From Termitidicoccus mucosus (GTDB taxonomy: Bacteria; Verrucomicrobiota; Verrucomicrobiia; Opitutales; Opitutaceae): 64,000 nucleotides of DNA. Location: contig NZ_CP109796.1 of NCBI RefSeq assembly GCF_038725785.1, positions 2,294,001 to 2,358,000 on the forward strand, written 5' to 3'. The translations under genes were made by a program, and so were the position numbers. Under the pieces are notes generated by a model that did no database searches, was not told the origin of the DNA, and saw only the letters and a program-made list of their open reading frames with translations. This document shows positions 10,601 through 19,500 of the stretch, in pieces (position 1 is the first letter of the stretch; the number at the start of each line of letters is the position of its first letter).

Positions 10601-13299
10601 TCGGCATGCGCAATCGCGAGCGTGCCGCCCGCCAGCGTGGTGGCGGCGTGGGTGTTGGCGGCGTCAAGGATGACGAGGCCGTCGCCGGTTTTCACGACAT
10701 TGCCGCCGGTGATGTTGCCGGACAGCGTCGCCGCGGTCGTGGCCGTGGCATCGAGCGTGAGCGTTTTCCCCGAGGCGATGGCAATGGTTCCGGAGGCGTC
10801 GAGCACGGCGGCATCGAAGATGAGCGCGGCGTTGTCGGTGACGTTGATGTTATTCGAGGCAAGCGCGCCCGCCGAGGCCGCGCGGAGGGCGCCGGACTGG
10901 AGTTCGATGCCGCCCGCGAACTCGTTGGCCCCGGAGTTGGCGAGGGTGAGCGTGCCGGTGCCTTGCATGAGGAGACGGCCCTGGGTGCCGGCCAGATCGG
11001 GATTCGCCTCGCCGGTGAGCGCGGCGCCGGAGAATGAGTAATTGCCGCTTCCGGTCACGGTCATGTCGGCCACGCGCACGTAAGTGCCGGCAATGGCGAT
11101 GTCGCGTTTGTCGGCGGGATCGGACACGCTGTCGAACGTCACGCTGTCGCCGTCGGCAAACGTGAGCGGAGCCGTGCCGCCCGAAACCTTCCAGTTTGTG
11201 CCGGTGCGATCCCAGACCGCGGCCGTGCCGCCCGTCCAAGTGATGCGCTCGGCGGCGGAGACCGCGGCGTCGAGCACGAGATTGGAGCCGTCCACCCGCA
11301 CAGTCGCCATCTGGCGCGGGCCGGCTGCGCCGCCGTTGATCTGGACGGATGCGCCGTTCAGCGCGGTGATGTTGCCCAGCGTGTAGGTGCCCGAAACCAG
11401 ACGCTCAAAATTCAGCGCGATATCGGAGGCCTGCGCGCCGCCACTCAGCACGGGCGCCGAGGCGAGGTTGATGAGCGTGTTGATATTGCCCGGGGCCACG
11501 GTGAAATCGATGACCGAGCCCGCCGCGAGACTCAGCGAGCCCAGCGAGAGCACCTCGGCCGTGGTCGCGCCAAAAGAGCCCACGCGCAGATGCGCGCCGG
11601 ATGCCAGGGTGACGGCGGTGGCATTGCCGGCCGCGCCCTGTCCTCCAAACGTCATCCCTGAACCAACAGTCACGGTGCCGCCGAGTTTGCCATTGGCGCC
11701 GAGCAGAAGCGCGCCTTCCGAAAGGGTGAGCGCCGTCGCGATGGCGGAGTTGTCGCCGTCGAGGGTCAGCACGCCGGCCCCCGCCTTTTCAAAGGCGCCG
11801 GCGCCGGAGAGAGTGCCTGCGAAAATGCTGTCGTCTTCGGTGATGGCCACCACCTTGCCGGACGAGCCGATGGCGAGTGTGCCCGCGCCGGAAAGATTGC
11901 GGACGGTCTGGGTGGTCGCGCCGGCGTCGAACACACCGCCCGCGCCGATGTCCAGCGCGGCGCTCGCGGCGAAGGCGTCGTTCACGCCCGCCGTGAGCGT
12001 GCCGCCGCTGACGAAGGTCGTGCCGGTGTAGGTGGATGCGGCGGCAAAACGCAGGGTGTTCGCACCGAGTTTCGTGAGATTGCCGGGACCGCTGATGACC
12101 GATGAAATGGTGGCGGTGCGCCCGCCGATCGCCCCGGTGTCGATAAAGGCGCCGCCCGTGTCGATCACCACTTTGCTTCGCTCGGTGTTGGCAAAGTTGG
12201 AGATAAATCCGCCGAGGTGATACTGGTTGTCATACATCGCCGCGCCATCGGTGATGCCCTCGGCCAGCGCGGCCAGCGTGCCCCCGTTGAACACAAAAAC
12301 CGCGGTGGTGTTGGCGTTGGCACTCGGGGAAACGTGAACGCTGGTCGCGGCGAGCACGCCGCCGTTGAGATTGAATGTGCCTCCGGGCGAGTTGGCGGCG
12401 TAGCCAAACATGACACCGCGCGCCGTGCCGGTGGTGCCGATCGCGCGAACCGTCCCGCTGTTCAGGTTGAACACCGCCGGCGTCCCGCCGGCCGCGGCCA
12501 GCCCGCCGATATGCAACGCCGAGCGGATGCCGGCGGCATCGGTGTTGGTGCCATTTTTGTCAATAGCGAGAAACGACCCGTTGACATTGACCTCGGCATT
12601 GTCCGCCCACACCCGGCTCGCGCTTACATTGGCCAGCGGACCGAGAAAGTTGATATGCGTCATGCTCGCATCGCCGATGTCGCCAAACGACACGCGGCCA
12701 TTCTTGTCGGTGTTGGAAAGCGTGACATTGCCCTGAAAATTGAAGGTTCCGCCACCCGCGAATTTGACGGACGGGTTGGTCGAATTATTGCCCTGGCTCG
12801 TAACGGTAATCCCGCCGCCGGAGCCATCCAGCGTGACTGTCCGCCCAGGATCGGCCAGCATGGTCACATAGGCGTATAACCCGTGCGTGCCGATAACCGT
12901 GCCCAGGCCGTGGGATGATTGAATGATATAATCCCCGGAAAAATTGAACTTAAAATAATAAAGATCGGAGCTTGCTATTGTCGGGGCCTGAATGCTGTCG
13001 AGCGCCAGCGTCAAGGCATACGGCGCGCCACCCGCCGTGCCGCCAAAATACAGGTCGGTGTAGGTCGTGACCGAGCCGGTCGTGCCGGAGATCCAGGTGT
13101 AGGGCGCGGCGCCCGTCCACCAGTTCGCCGTCGAGGCGTCCCATGTGCCCGCGCCGCCGGCGTCCGTGGAACCGGTGCCCAGCGGATCCCAGTAGAGTTT
13201 TCCCGTCGGCGCGGCGGACAGCGCGCAGACCGCCATCGTCACAATCGCCAGCAACGCTGCAATCCGGGCCGGGGTAATCGAAGAGGTTTCTTTTTTCAT
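7663..13299 (-). CDS. Autotransporter with PATR-type passenger repeats and beta-barrel (copy 2)
   Basis: 1,878 residues, starting MKKETSSITPARIAALLAIV with a signal peptide ending near 'ALSAAPTG'. The passenger opens with 'GKLYWDPLGTGST' and 'GTWDASTANWW'. It holds repeated PATR units such as 'LTKLGANTLRFAAASTYTGT', 'GVLTLDGDNSAIATALTLSE' and 'GTLTLSAADARGALSITN'. The barrel begins about residue 1560 ('AMTFDAMTAAMNTIYGRISE') and ends 'ITGNVRLSW'. It is the paralogue of the downstream gene, 89 bp away, and starts 53 bp after the TonB receptor gene stops, so receptor and autotransporters are probably one transcription unit. Family knowledge predicts Sec export, BAM-dependent barrel insertion and surface display of the passenger. 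No protease or lipase catalytic motif is visible in the passenger. The size and tandem arrangement suggest a duplication followed by strong passenger divergence. Confidence 0.9.
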   Translation of the reverse strand: MKKETSSITPARIAALLAIVTMAVCALSAAPTGKLYWDPLGTGSTDAGGAGTWDASTANWWTGAAPYTWISGTTGSVTTYTDLYFGGTAGGAPYALTLALDSIQAPTIASSDLYYFKFNFSGDYIIQSSHGLGTVIGTHGLYAYVTMLADPGRTVTLDGSGGGITVTSQGNNSTNPSVKFAGGGTFNFQGNVTLSNTDKNGRVSFGDIGDASMTHINFLGPLANVSASRVWADNAEVNVNGSFLAIDKNGTNTDAAGIRSALHIGGLAAAGGTPAVFNLNSGTVRAIGTTGTARGVMFGYAANSPGGTFNLNGGVLAATSVHVSPSANANTTAVFVFNGGTLAALAEGITDGAAMYDNQYHLGGFISNFANTERSKVVIDTGGAFIDTGAIGGRTATISSVISGPGNLTKLGANTLRFAAASTYTGTTFVSGGTLTAGVNDAFAASAALDIGAGGVFDAGATTQTVRNLSGAGTLAIGSSGKVVAITEDDSIFAGTLSGAGAFEKAGAGVLTLDGDNSAIATALTLSEGALLLGANGKLGGTVTVGSGMTFGGQGAAGNATAVTLASGAHLRVGSFGATTAEVLSLGSLSLAAGSVIDFTVAPGNINTLINLASAPVLSGGAQASDIALNFERLVSGTYTLGNITALNGASVQINGGAAGPRQMATVRVDGSNLVLDAAVSAAERITWTGGTAAVWDRTGTNWKVSGGTAPLTFADGDSVTFDSVSDPADKRDIAIAGTYVRVADMTVTGSGNYSFSGAALTGEANPDLAGTQGRLLMQGTGTLTLANSGANEFAGGIELQSGALRAASAGALASNNINVTDNAALIFDAAVLDASGTIAIASGKTLTLDATATTAATLSGNITGGNVVKTGDGLVILDAANTHAATTLAGGTLAIAHADALGAGTVTAGASASSVPVLRVDLAGHTVNNALDLGAGSIAVDTGANDAAWAGAITGSGTLGKLGSGVLQINGAVLATIAGLDIGEGVIRLVPPAAGSYNIVNKLTGAGMLDIRLSGVSDTLTLGAGVASGFAGALSIGDASFTLDAAAAVQLANATLVVGGNSVVGKAAGAMSMHGLHLNGGSFKLATTADSVDGVLTVDTLHTGEAGVTTDIMVDPAILAVSGTLPNPAPAPDNLFDQDAASGGIKAVDAAHIDGAGTLRLVDLSGNAVVSSSTVAITQDGATVADGVYGFMAGVQPDGLYVGAGLQSIDVHAGQQLVLNPDQAADKTLSAVITGAGGVSIQTTGTAVIAGANTYTGATQIASGVARAGTGDIFKNSASVEIGAGAVFDLGGYVQNIKQLTGSGKVELANGELILNTASDTVLTTTLSGTGMLTKNGSGTLTLSAADARGALSITNVNAGRLVARGAQSLGTSGTINVAANAALEFNGIIGGTYSLAILASSATVDVVDSSLQFRNSATRIRNLNLVNSTVTAAGTINALGGTGVSVNVGANSTLSITTTPGATLNMNAANVTVENTGRLLFGAFGSINRLSLGASGVLTLKDGSFVGLAGVVSDGVYEVLAAGTTVFESELGAVNVYAGANKGVSLIITEDGDLAIAKLTTDPRKDIAMTFDAMTAAMNTIYGRISESFLLPFAEAERNARRDNFWMKAIATFAEYDDTTEQYGHSEDTYGFIVGYDMLTRDRRRMAGLYGGFANSKLDSEGAQSKADADQQFLGVYGAAKWGKFYAGADIAAGWSQSDNTRALNAGGPVTNGASDAMWYGASVDIGCLITPSRTFTLKPSIGLHYMNVAFDAYREYGTSAVQYPDITQDLLQSLVALQGSWNFTTPWGWPAFLDLSYGWRQNIADSDDEITVFFVERPDLPMTVHSGGYSRGGQMVGLGLRVAAGKMTTLGLGYDYETAAGRSRHTITGNVRLSW

Positions 13300-13352
13300 G
13301 ATATTAAATTATATGAGTCAACGATGGCAGTTTGCTGGATTCGCCTTTCCGC

Positions 13353-16295
13353 TTAAAACCGGCCGTTCAATCCGACTGTCACGAAGGGGCCGTTGTAAGT
13401 GGTGGTAAGCAGGTCGCCGGTCACGTGGTGGACGCGACGTTGCGGTTCATCGAGGATATTGTTGGCCGTCACCGACAGGGTCGCATAGCGCCCCAGTTTG
13501 TATGACACACCAACATTGAACACGCTGCGATCCAGCACATCTATCCGTCGCTGCGGTTTTGTGTCATAGGTGCCGGTGAGTGCCTCGGAACCTCCCGAAC
13601 CATAGTCGCCCGAAGTCTTCAACCATGTGTAATTGGCCGAAAGCGAAAGCCCGCTAAAGTAACTCGGCAGGAAAGTGAATTGCTGCTCCCACGCAACCTC
13701 CACGCCCCGCACCCGGCCTTTCCCGCCGTTTTCATAACGAAAGAAATCGTAGTCGGGATAAAGCGCCTCGAGGTCCTCGTCCGTTATCTGCTCCGCATAC
13801 ATGAAGTCCGTCAGGTCCTTTTGAAACGCCCCCAGGGTAAACATGCCCATCGGCTTGTAATATTGTTCGACCGACACATCGTAGGAGGTGGCGTATTGCG
13901 GCTTGAGGGCAGGATTGCCGATGGTGACACGCATGGTGTCGGAGTTGTCCGTCGCGCCCGGCATGATGCGGCTGAGCTGCGGGCGCCCCATCGCCGTGGA
14001 CCAGCTGGCGCGCACGATGGTGTCGCGGGCCAGGGCGTAGCGCAGGTGCAGGGAGGGAAAATAATCGGTGTAGGAATTGGTTCCGTTTATCTGGCCGTAT
14101 TCCGCGGCGACGCGCCGCTGGGCGGACTCGGGCGTCACCCAGTCCTGTGCATCCGTCTCGCTCAGGTCAGGCCGGGATTTCAGTTTCATCCAGGCGCTGG
14201 TGTCGACGTCCGTCGTTTCCATGCGCACGCCGGTGATGATCCCAAGGCGCCCGATATGCGTCTGGGCCTGGACAAACGCGGCCCACGAGGTTTCCTCGGC
14301 GGACCTTATGCCTTCGAGACGGGCGGATGCCTCATTGTAGGCGTTCACCCGCCAGAGATGCGGGTCGTTTCTGATCGAGGACTCGGCGGCCTTGATATCA
14401 AAAACGGGGACATCGCCCATCTCCAGCCGGGCATCCTTGCGCGCCCACGTCTGGAAAAGGGCAAAGTTGTCGTCATTCAATCCCGTGACCGGATTGGTCC
14501 CGCGCACTCCATCCTCGCCGACATAGTAGAATGTCGTGCCGTGGCGGTTCTCGTCATACTTGCTGCGCGCGGCGACGCCGCCGGTGCTCAGCTTCACGGG
14601 CAGACCCAGCAGCGTCACGGTGCGGGCAATGTTGATATCGGCCGAGCCCAGTTCGTTTTTCGAGTCGCCGTGGCTGCCCGAGGCGTTTCCATAGGTGTAG
14701 CTGTTGATGTCGTAAATGCTCTGGCCCTCGGTTTGCGTGAACTTGGGGAACACGTCCGATTGCCGGCGATCGATGGTCCAGCCAATATTATATACATACG
14801 CGTTGACGTTGCTGATCATCACACGGTCGTAATCCTCCCCTCCCCCGCCGACCTTGCGGGTGGAGCGCGAGTAGTTGATGTTGTAATCGATCTCCCACGA
14901 TCCCGGGCGGTGATTGCCGGCAAAGCGCAGGGAGTTGGTTTCGTCCGAGGCGATAAAAACCGACGAGTAAGAGCGGAAATAGGTGCGGTTATTGGTCGCC
15001 GCATTGACTTTGGTGAACTCCAGCGTGGACGAGGGCGCGATGAAGCCGGCGGTGGTCTCCGAGGTGCCGTAGGTCCGATTAAGCGCGTTGATATAGGCGT
15101 AGGTATAGATATTGAAATGATCGGGATTGTCGAAATTCTGGTCCTGCAACTTCCACTCGTAGCTGAACGTGAAGCGCGACCGGGATGAAAGCTTGTAGTC
15201 GAAGCGAATGCTGCCGACCGTCAGCTCGCGGTCCTGCATGTTGTTATAGCGGTAATAATTGGTGCTGAAGCGCGGGGTGTTGGTGCCGTCGGTGTTCAGC
15301 ACGTCGAGATAAGTGTAGGGCTGGACGCGCTGGGTGCCGTTTTCCAGATAGGAGAAATTCAGCACGACGCCGAGGTTGCGTTTTTCCCCGAGCACGTCGA
15401 ACAGGCCGCGATAGCCGAACGTGAGGTTGGGCACGAAGGGCGGCGTGGCGCGGCGGGTGCTGTAGTCAAAGAACCCCGGCCACCATTTGCCGCCCACGCG
15501 GTAGGTGAATTCATGGCCGGCCCGCTTCATGGTGAGCGCCGACTTGGTTTTGAAATTGATGCGGCCGCTGATCGAGTCGGCGGGCTGGTCGGGGCGGTTG
15601 GCCTTGGTGACCTCGATCTCGTCGTAGGCGCTGGCCACGATGTTGGTGAAGACCGGGCTGCGGGTCATGCCGATGCCGGAGGCCATCGCCCCGCCGTCGG
15701 TCGTGACGGCGTTCATCTCCCCGCTCATGCCGCGGATGGTGGGACGGTCGCTGTTGCCTTCTGCGGAGGGCAGCGAATAAATGCCGGGCATGCGGGTGAG
15801 AATCTCGGCGGGGTTGTCGTTGGCGAGCATGCCGAGCGCGTCGGTCGCGATGACGTTGGTGAGATTGTCGGCGTTTTTCTGGCGGACCTGCGAGGCGGCG
15901 TTGCCCTCGCGCTCCTCCGCCACCACGAAGGCCTCGAGCTGGATGACATCCTGGTCAAGCAGCTCGGCGGATAATTCGGTGTTTCGCCCGGGGGCAATGG
16001 TGACGGTGTAAGTGCGATCCGTCAGGCCGACATAGGAGACTCTCACGGTATGCTCGCCGGGCGGCACGCCGGTGAACACCGCCACTCCGAGCTCGTCGGT
16101 ATTCTCGACCCGGTTTGTGCCGCGGATCTCAACCCGGGCTTTTTGCAGGTATTCATTGGTCCCCTGATTGCTGACACTGACGGAAAGGGTGCCGCCGGAC
16201 TGCGCAAAAACGGAAAGGCATGCGACGAGGAACAAGCCGATGGCGATGATCGGACGCAGGCTGCAGGAACACGAAAATAAAGGGATGCGTGGCAT
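13353..16295 (-). CDS. TonB-dependent outer-membrane receptor with N-terminal carboxypeptidase-regulatory-like domain
   Basis: 980 residues. The ATG at 16295 begins a signal peptide (MPRIPLFSCSCSLRPIIAIG) cleaved near 'VFAQSGG'; upstream codons are non-coding leader. Residues about 35-120 form a CarboxypepD_reg-like fold ('VFTGVPPGEHTVRVSYVGL'). A boundary segment 'VIQLEAFVVAEEREGNAASQ' follows, then the plug ('MLANDNPAEILTRMPGIYSL', 'PTIRGMSGEMNAVTTDGG') and a long barrel ending '...TTYNGPFVTVGLNGRF' with C-terminal Phe. These receptors import large ligands, often oligosaccharides, across the outer membrane using TonB/ExbBD. It heads the run of autotransporter genes. A LacI-type operator with a TTGACT box lies about 190 bp upstream, implying substrate-dependent control by the regulator at 20360. 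No SusD partner is present. The transported substrate cannot be read from the sequence. Confidence 0.92.
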   Translation of the reverse strand: MPRIPLFSCSCSLRPIIAIGLFLVACLSVFAQSGGTLSVSVSNQGTNEYLQKARVEIRGTNRVENTDELGVAVFTGVPPGEHTVRVSYVGLTDRTYTVTIAPGRNTELSAELLDQDVIQLEAFVVAEEREGNAASQVRQKNADNLTNVIATDALGMLANDNPAEILTRMPGIYSLPSAEGNSDRPTIRGMSGEMNAVTTDGGAMASGIGMTRSPVFTNIVASAYDEIEVTKANRPDQPADSISGRINFKTKSALTMKRAGHEFTYRVGGKWWPGFFDYSTRRATPPFVPNLTFGYRGLFDVLGEKRNLGVVLNFSYLENGTQRVQPYTYLDVLNTDGTNTPRFSTNYYRYNNMQDRELTVGSIRFDYKLSSRSRFTFSYEWKLQDQNFDNPDHFNIYTYAYINALNRTYGTSETTAGFIAPSSTLEFTKVNAATNNRTYFRSYSSVFIASDETNSLRFAGNHRPGSWEIDYNINYSRSTRKVGGGGEDYDRVMISNVNAYVYNIGWTIDRRQSDVFPKFTQTEGQSIYDINSYTYGNASGSHGDSKNELGSADINIARTVTLLGLPVKLSTGGVAARSKYDENRHGTTFYYVGEDGVRGTNPVTGLNDDNFALFQTWARKDARLEMGDVPVFDIKAAESSIRNDPHLWRVNAYNEASARLEGIRSAEETSWAAFVQAQTHIGRLGIITGVRMETTDVDTSAWMKLKSRPDLSETDAQDWVTPESAQRRVAAEYGQINGTNSYTDYFPSLHLRYALARDTIVRASWSTAMGRPQLSRIMPGATDNSDTMRVTIGNPALKPQYATSYDVSVEQYYKPMGMFTLGAFQKDLTDFMYAEQITDEDLEALYPDYDFFRYENGGKGRVRGVEVAWEQQFTFLPSYFSGLSLSANYTWLKTSGDYGSGGSEALTGTYDTKPQRRIDVLDRSVFNVGVSYKLGRYATLSVTANNILDEPQRRVHHVTGDLLTTTYNGPFVTVGLNGRF

Positions 16296-16487
16296 GGGTG
16301 TGTTATTGTTGAAAATTATCGGAGGCGGACAGAGGAAACCCGGTGGATGATTTGTCGTTATAAAAAGATAACATCCCATCATGCTGAATCGCGTTAGCAT
16401 CGCGATTGGGAGCCAAATTGACAGATCTGATTAGGCAGGGCATAAACTGGGGAGAAAGCGTGTGTTCGAAGAATCTGGCCGCGATTG

Positions 16488-16512
16488 GCTAAAATGATTT
16501 AGCAGAAGTCAA
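16488..16512 (-). promoter_or_regulatory. LacI-type operator O1 with -35-like box, upstream of the TonB receptor gene
   Basis: GCTAAAATGATTTAGC at 16488-16503 is a perfect 6-bp inverted repeat with a 4-bp centre, the shape of LacI-family operators. On the minus strand TTGACT (16507-16512) precedes it by 3 nt. The same 6-mer, 3-nt gap and operator geometry recurs at 20219-20243. A -10 element is not convincing. The long distance to the receptor start (about 190 bp) implies a long leader. Confidence 0.75.
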
Positions 16513-16567
16513 GCATTTCTTTCACTGTTTTGCTTCTGCAACCCATAATCGGTTCTGATCCGGAGGT

Positions 16568-19500
16568 TCAGCGGCGCCACACATGCCGGTACCGCACCGC
16601 CGCTGCCACTATCATCATCATGAAAAAACAGGCGGAATGCGCCCCGCCGCCACCGCCCGCGGTCTCACCGCCGGAATCGGGGGGCGCAGGCGGAACGGCC
16701 GCGGACGAGGGTGTGAGCGTGGAAACGACGGCTTGGCCGCCGTCATCGAATGCGATTCTGCGGATGGCGGCATTGCCGGTGTCGGCGACGTAAAGGTCGC
16801 CGTTTGCGGCGATGGCAATGTCCAAGGGCGAATCAAGCATGGCTGCCGTGCCGGTGCCATCCCGATAGCCGGGGACGCCCGCGCCTCCATCGGTCCCCAA
16901 ACGCCCGGCAATGGTCCGCACGGTGCCGCTGATGAGTTCGCGGATGAGGGAGTTTCCCGTGTCGGCAATGTAGAGGCTGCCGTCGCGCGCGCCGCTGCAA
17001 AGCACGCCGTCGACCACCAGGCCGCCGGGGGATCGGAAGCGGGCGCTGGAGGCCGGGCCATCGGTGCCGCCCGCCGTGCCGGAAGCCCCGGCGAGCAGCG
17101 TGACTTCGCGCGTGCCGGGCGCGATGGCGCGGATCGTGTGCCGCCCGGTGTCGGCCACGTAGAGCCAGCCCGCCGCATCCACGGCAATTCCGGAGGGGGC
17201 GCTGAAACCCGCACCCGCATCGGCAATCACGGAGACGGTCCCATCGGGCGCAACCATGCGGATGCGGCTGTCAACCGCGTCGGCGACATAGGTGTTCCCA
17301 TCGTTGTCGATGGCGATGGCCCTCGGACTGGCGAGACCGGCGGAGGTGCCGGTCAGGGTGGTGACGACGCCAGCGGCGGTGACACGCCGGATGGATTTGT
17401 TTGTCGCATCGGCAACATGGATGCCGCCGTCGCGCGGGCTGATCTTGATGCCCTGCGGCCGGTCGAAACGCGCGCCGGTGCCGGTGCCGTCGCCAGTCCC
17501 TGCTTGGTCCGAAAGTCCGGCCAGAATGGAAACCTCGTTGTGACGGGATGAAATTTTTTGAATCGTATGCGAGATGGCGTCGGCCACATAAATGGTTCCC
17601 GAGGCATCGAGGACCAGCCCTGTGGGATATGGAAATGCATCGGGCGCGACGGTGAGCGTGGCCGCGGCACTGATGGCGGGATCGCCGAAGCCGTTGCTGG
17701 CGATGTAGCGATACTGCCAGCCGTTCATGCTGAAGACAGGGTTGGTGATGGTCAGCACTGCGGTGGTCATGCCGCTGTGCCGGGCGGCGTCGGCGGCGGT
17801 GAGATTTTGCCAGGCACCGCCGGGCTTGAGCACTTGCCACTGGTAGGCCGGCGCGGGACTGCCTTGGGCGGAGGCGGTCATCGTGACAACGCCCGCATGA
17901 TGTCCCTCGGTCATGGCGGCATTCGACGGGGCGGCCGGATTGGCGGGCGTGCTGGCGAGCGTGATGGAGAGGGTGTTGTTCGCGAATGCATGGGTGACGG
18001 GCAGATTGGCGCTGACCGCGAAATCGGCGGCGGCGAGGTTATGGCCGCCCGTGATGGTGATGATTTTTGTACCGGCCGGCATGGCCGCGGTGATGCCGGT
18101 CAGATTGATTCTTATGAGGGCGCCCGCTCCGTTTTTCGTGGCCGCCTTGATGGTGAGCGGCGCGCTGGCCGGCGCGGTTGCGCCGAAGGCAATATCGAGA
18201 TTGATCGATGCCTGGAAGACGAGGGTGTGGTCAATGGTCAGCGCGGAATCGGCCGCGATGGACAGATCGCTCTCCACGGGCAGCGTGAGGGGAACGGCGA
18301 GCGTGTGGCGGCCCTGACGCACGGCAAGCGCGGGCCGTCCGGAGACGGCCTTCAGCGTGATCGCGCCGATGCCGTAGGTGGCGGTGCCATCGGAGCTTTT
18401 GAGCGAGCCTTGGGCGATGGTGTAGGCATGCGGACTGCGGAAATGGAGCGCGCCCAAGGTGTATGGCTGGACCAGTGTGACGGTCGCGGCGGCGGTTATC
18501 GACGTGCCAAAAGTGGCCGCCTCCAGCTCGGTGTCGGGACGGTTCCAGTAATACCAGTTGCGCGGGTCATACCAATCGCCCCCGGCGGCGGACGTCCAGT
18601 TGCGCGAACCGGAAGGCGGCTGGAAAATCGCAAGCGTCTCCGTGCCCGGGCCGGTGAAAACAACTCCCGCAGGGAGAGCGGGAACCTGCCCGAGAACATT
18701 GCCGTGCGCATCGAAAGACTTGATGATTCCGCCGCTGCTTTCACGGACATATACGGTGCCGTCGGCGGCCTGAGCAAGGCCGTTGGGTGTGCCGGCGAAG
18801 GCATGCCCGACGGCGAAACGCAGCGCGTCTTCGTGCGTCGTCGATTGACGTGGCGCGATAAAGTTTTCGAGCCGGTGAAAAGTAAGCAGGTTGGAATCGT
18901 GGCCGCGCGGCGGTTTATATTGATCGTCGGCAGTCTTGAACGCGGTGCGCGATGCGATGGCCAGGTCGTTCCCGTCGACGATAAAAGTAAAATACTGCCA
19001 TGCGGTGTGCTCGGCGTCGCGGGCATGAATGAATATCTTCTCGACATCCCAATGATACAAGTCCCCGGAAGAGATCAGCGTGGCGGTGTTGCGGATGAGT
19101 TCGTGCTTCACCCGCTGGCTGTTGGGATCGATCACATCCTTGTCGGCAGGAAGGACGGTGTTGGTGAGCGCGTAATACCGGCCGGAATCCGGATCGTAGG
19201 TGGCGCCGAATTTTTTCTGGGTCCCCGTGAGCGGCGCGAAATCCTTCGCCGGGTCGAAGGCCATCGTTTTGCCGTCGGCGCTGATATGAAACAGCGCGAT
19301 ATGCGGAACCGCGTCGGGCGAATTGAACTGGATTTTGGGCATGACCGTGACGCCATGCGCCGGCGAGGCGACGATCTGCGCCTCCGACCACACTCCCGCC
19401 GTGCCCCCGAAATACAGGGAAACCGGCGCAGGCCATTTGGCTATCGCCGCCTCGGTCTTCGCCGCCGTCGGCGCGCTGCGCGTCCACGACGACGCCTTCA

